Source: Adiantum capillus-veneris (taxonomy: Eukaryota; Streptophyta; Polypodiopsida; Polypodiales; Pteridaceae). From it: a DNA stretch of 64,000 nucleotides. The stretch is taken from positions 36,308,739 to 36,372,738 of the forward strand of contig CM043966.1 in NCBI GenBank assembly GCA_014529385.2, read 5' to 3'. Position 1 is the first letter of the stretch, and every line of letters begins with the position of its first letter. Below are positions 61,515-64,000 of the stretch, piece by piece. The translations under genes and the position numbers were made by a program. The notes beneath the pieces were generated by a model that made no database searches, was not told where the DNA came from, and was given only the letters and a program-made list of their open reading frames with translations.

Positions 61515-63620
61515 TCATGTGTATGAGAGTAAGCCCAAAGCTTTTCGGAAAGCTTCAAACTTTTCTCGTGATAACGCCTTCGTAAATAGATCTGCAATGT
61601 TATCCTGTGTAGGACAGTAAGTTAGTGTGATCTCCCCTGCATGTAGCCTTTCCCTGACATAGTGGTAGTGAACCTCTATGTGCTTTGTTCTTGCATGAAA
61701 TACTGGATTCCTTGCAACTGCCATAGCACTCTGACTGTCAGTGAAAATGGTAGTGGGTGCCTGTTGACACTCACAAAGATCTGCCAATAACCTGCGTATC
61801 CATACACAATCAACTGTTGCCTTGAAAGCTGCCCTGTACTCAGCTTCACAAGTTGATGTAGCCACTGTGGGTTGCTTCTTGCTTAGCCAAGATATACATG
61901 CATTTCCCAAGAAAAAACAATTGCCACTTGTGGAATGTCGTGTGTCAAAATCACCAGCCCAATCTGAATCGCTGTAACCAAGAAGCTGCATAGAATTGTG
62001 CTTTCCATACATATCCCCCCTTGGAAAGAACATGGCAAGATTAGGGGTACCTGAAAGGTAACGAAGTATGCGCTTCACAGCCTGCCAATGATGCATACCT
62101 GGGCTGTGCATAAATCTGCTTGCTTGTGAAACCCCAAATTGAATGTCTGGACGAGTGTTGCCTGCCAAATATATCAAGCAACCAACCGCTGCTGCATAAG
62201 TATGTACATCAAAAGGTTCTCCAGCATCATGCATGCTCAACTTTGATCCAGTTTCTACAGGTGTAGAGATTGGTTTACAATTTTGCATACCAAACTTGTC
62301 CAAAATTTTATGCAAATATTTTGCCTGCAACATGTATATGCCATCCTCTGATTGCACAAACTGAATACCCAAGTAATAATGTAGCAAACCAAGATCAGAC
62401 ATCTCAAAGGTTTTTCTCAAAGCATCTTTAAACGCTTTAATTTCATCTGCAGTATTGCCTGTAAGAAGCATATCATCCACATAAAGTGTTAGCATAATGG
62501 GAACTCCATCTCTCTTTTTGACATACAAAGTACTTTCTGTTGGACTATTCTGAAATCCCTGGCCAATCAAATAAGTATGTATCTTCTCATACCATGCTCT
62601 TGGAGCCTGTTTGAGACCATACAAAGCTTTACGCAATCTACATACCTTTTTCTCTTGACCTTTTACAACAAAACCACTTGGTTGACTTACATAAACTTCT
62701 TCCTGCAAATCACCATTCAAAAAAGCAGTTTTGATATCCAACTGATGCACTTTCCAACCATGATGAGCAGCAATTGCAACTAGTGATCTAACTGTGGACG
62801 CACGAGAAGTAGGAGCAAAGGTTTCATCATAATCTATGCCTTTCTGTTGCGCATAGCCTTTTGCCACAAGCCTTGCTTTGTACCTGTCAACAGTACCATC
62901 TTGTTTCCTTTTTACCTTAAAAACCCACTTTGTACCAATAGGCTTTTTACCTGTAGGCAAGTCCACTAGATCCCATGTATGATTCTTATGAATAGAATCA
63001 ATTTCTTGCTGCATAGCATCTTTCCACTGAACACACTCTAAAGCTTGTTCAAATGAATCAGGCTCATCTGCATCACAAAGAGTGCTAAAGCAAGCCAAAT
63101 CTACTTGCTCTCTGCCAAAAGTAGTACCAGCACGTGTTTTTCGTGGCAACGGTGCATCCAACTTGCTATCCTGCAAAGTTTTCTGAACCCATTTAGGCAA
63201 GGTTCTTTCTTCCCTGAGAACTTCTTGCTCTTCACGCACAATTTCCTCTACATCATGAGGTGTCACATGCTGATCAAAAGATTGATCAAGATTATCAACC
63301 TGTTGTGATTCTTGATTCTCCACAAAAGAAGGAAGCAAACCTTCAAATACATCATGTGTCTGCATATGAGGTACATCAAAAGCAACCATAGGTTGAGCAG
63401 TAGTTTCTGCAAAAATTACATCACGACTTTCAAAAATCTTGTTTGTAGCAGGATTGTAAAGTCTATAACCTTTACTTCCACTACTGTACCCCACAAATAT
63501 ACATTTGATTGCCTTATCATCAAGCTTCCCACGTAACTGCTGAGGGATGTGAGCATAAGCAAGACAACCAAAAACACGAAGATAACTGACTGAAGGTTTT
63601 TTTGTCATACCAAGCTTCAT
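61515..63620 (-). CDS. copia integrase end, reverse transcriptase and RNase H
   Basis: A 701-residue frame. Residues 1-60 are the integrase C-terminal block (LRVFGCLAYAHIPQQLRGKL, FVGYSSGSKGYRLY). RT follows with WKDAMQQEIDSIHKNHTWDL, WVFKVKRKQDGTVDRYKARL, GIDYDETFAP, LKQAPRAWYEKI and the catalytic box LTLYVDDMLLTG. RNase H has LGYSDSDWAGD, STCEAEYRAA, IFTDSQSAMAVARNP and ends DNIADLFTKALSREKFEAFR. It copies the RNA genome and removes RNA from the hybrid. The catalytic residues look intact. The first ATG is only where the shifted frame happens to open; the natural product is a gag-pol polyprotein starting outside the window. Confidence 0.94.
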   Translation of the reverse strand: MKLGMTKKPSVSYLRVFGCLAYAHIPQQLRGKLDDKAIKCIFVGYSSGSKGYRLYNPATNKIFESRDVIFAETTAQPMVAFDVPHMQTHDVFEGLLPSFVENQESQQVDNLDQSFDQHVTPHDVEEIVREEQEVLREERTLPKWVQKTLQDSKLDAPLPRKTRAGTTFGREQVDLACFSTLCDADEPDSFEQALECVQWKDAMQQEIDSIHKNHTWDLVDLPTGKKPIGTKWVFKVKRKQDGTVDRYKARLVAKGYAQQKGIDYDETFAPTSRASTVRSLVAIAAHHGWKVHQLDIKTAFLNGDLQEEVYVSQPSGFVVKGQEKKVCRLRKALYGLKQAPRAWYEKIHTYLIGQGFQNSPTESTLYVKKRDGVPIMLTLYVDDMLLTGNTADEIKAFKDALRKTFEMSDLGLLHYYLGIQFVQSEDGIYMLQAKYLHKILDKFGMQNCKPISTPVETGSKLSMHDAGEPFDVHTYAAAVGCLIYLAGNTRPDIQFGVSQASRFMHSPGMHHWQAVKRILRYLSGTPNLAMFFPRGDMYGKHNSMQLLGYSDSDWAGDFDTRHSTSGNCFFLGNACISWLSKKQPTVATSTCEAEYRAAFKATVDCVWIRRLLADLCECQQAPTTIFTDSQSAMAVARNPVFHARTKHIEVHYHYVRERLHAGEITLTYCPTQDNIADLFTKALSREKFEAFRKALGLLSYT

Positions 63621-64000
63621 ATGCAGTAATGGTCTTCAAAGCACGAGCAGGACACCTGTTCAAAACATGTGCTGCACAAGCAACTGCCTCCATCCATAGC
63701 TTATGAGGCAAACTCTTAGCCTTGAGCATACATCTAGCCGTCTCCATTAAAGACCTGTTCTTCCTTTCTGCAACACCATTCTGTTGTGGTGTGTATGGCA
63801 TAGTGCATTGGTGTTTAATGCCTTTCTTTCCCAAAAAATCCTTAAATGCACCTGACATGTATTCACCTCCTCGATCGGTACGAAGAGTCTGTACTTTGCA
63901 ACCTATTTCATTTTCAACCATGGCGACATAATGTTGAAAAACTGCAAACACATCTAAATTTGCTTTGAGTGGATACACCCAACAAAACCTGGAAAAGTCA
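63604..64000 (-). CDS. copia integrase core (partial, runs off edge)
   Basis: From the window edge the minus strand reads DFSRFCWVYPLKANLDVF, then LRTDRGGEYMSGAFKDF, YTPQQNGVAERKNRSLMETA and AHVLNRCPARALKTI. These are the second catalytic Asp and the Glu region of the copia integrase. At YEAWYDKK the frame is lost in a run of seven A; one base fewer would join it to the 61515-63620 frame. Confidence 0.92.

Larger units (their letters stand above)
61190..64000 (-). mobile_element. Ty1/copia element, nearly intact, continues past right edge
   Basis: Minus-strand order from the window edge: integrase, reverse transcriptase, RNase H, polypurine tract, LTR. The pol frame is open apart from a single frameshift in an A-run near 63600. 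It is the youngest-looking retroelement in the window. It is inserted in the CENH3-like pseudogene. Its 5' half and target duplication cannot be seen. Confidence 0.95.

Overview
This window looks like nuclear DNA of a land plant. The evidence is spliceosomal introns, plant-type Ty1/copia, Ty3/gypsy (chromovirus) and CACTA transposons, a Dof-like zinc-finger gene, retrocopies of cytosolic ribosomal-protein genes, a CaaX-ended metal-binding (HIPP-type) fragment, and many very long perfect AG/CT and AC/GT microsatellites. The unusual Dof protein and the microsatellite richness would fit a non-seed vascular plant such as a fern, but that is only inference. No organellar or bacterial gene order is visible.

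Layout. 0-4 kb: a copia element truncated inside reverse transcriptase at a (GA)n tract. 4-8.4 kb: AT-rich DNA with no recognisable gene. 8.4-9.4 kb: a broken protein-kinase-like gene. 9,984-19,857: a complete-ended but decayed gypsy chromovirus with 1.6-kb LTRs and a 5-bp target duplication; its RT is interrupted by seven tandem copies of a 165-bp piece of itself. 23.5-25.6 kb: three minus-strand broken coding copies (ribosomal eS26, ribosomal uL15/L27a, and an unknown repeat protein) next to long CT tracts. 28.7-29.8 kb: a CACTA transposase C-terminal fragment. 30.2-40.5 kb: a minus-strand gypsy-type gag split by a complete-ended CACTA element (31,190-37,553) that carries TNP2-like and Transposase_24-like genes and a captured fragment of a host HIPP gene. 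44.2-48.5 kb: a second CACTA C-terminal fragment, split by an internally deleted copia element (45,251-47,979). 51.9-52.7 kb: a LINE ORF1-like fragment. 53.3-54.4 kb: unidentified exons with one exon duplicated, followed by a small TIR element with a pol III-like promoter. 54,890-55,014: a strong hairpin. 55,228-57,147: the only long, intact, apparently host protein-coding gene, a divergent Dof-like factor. 60.35-60.85 kb: five tandem hairpins directly upstream of a CENH3/H3-like pseudogene (60,906-61,189), which is cut off by a nearly intact copia element that runs off the right edge.

Most of the sequence is therefore a nested record of transposition. Three insertions can be checked from the sequence itself: gypsy (TSD ATAAC), CACTA (TSD TTA, with the host gag frame continuing across the empty site) and the small copia (TSD ACATG, with a related unoccupied site near 53.78 kb). 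The observations most worth following up are the HIPP capture inside the CACTA, the hairpin array beside the CENH3-like pseudogene, the isolated hairpin near the Dof-like gene, and the Dof-like gene itself.
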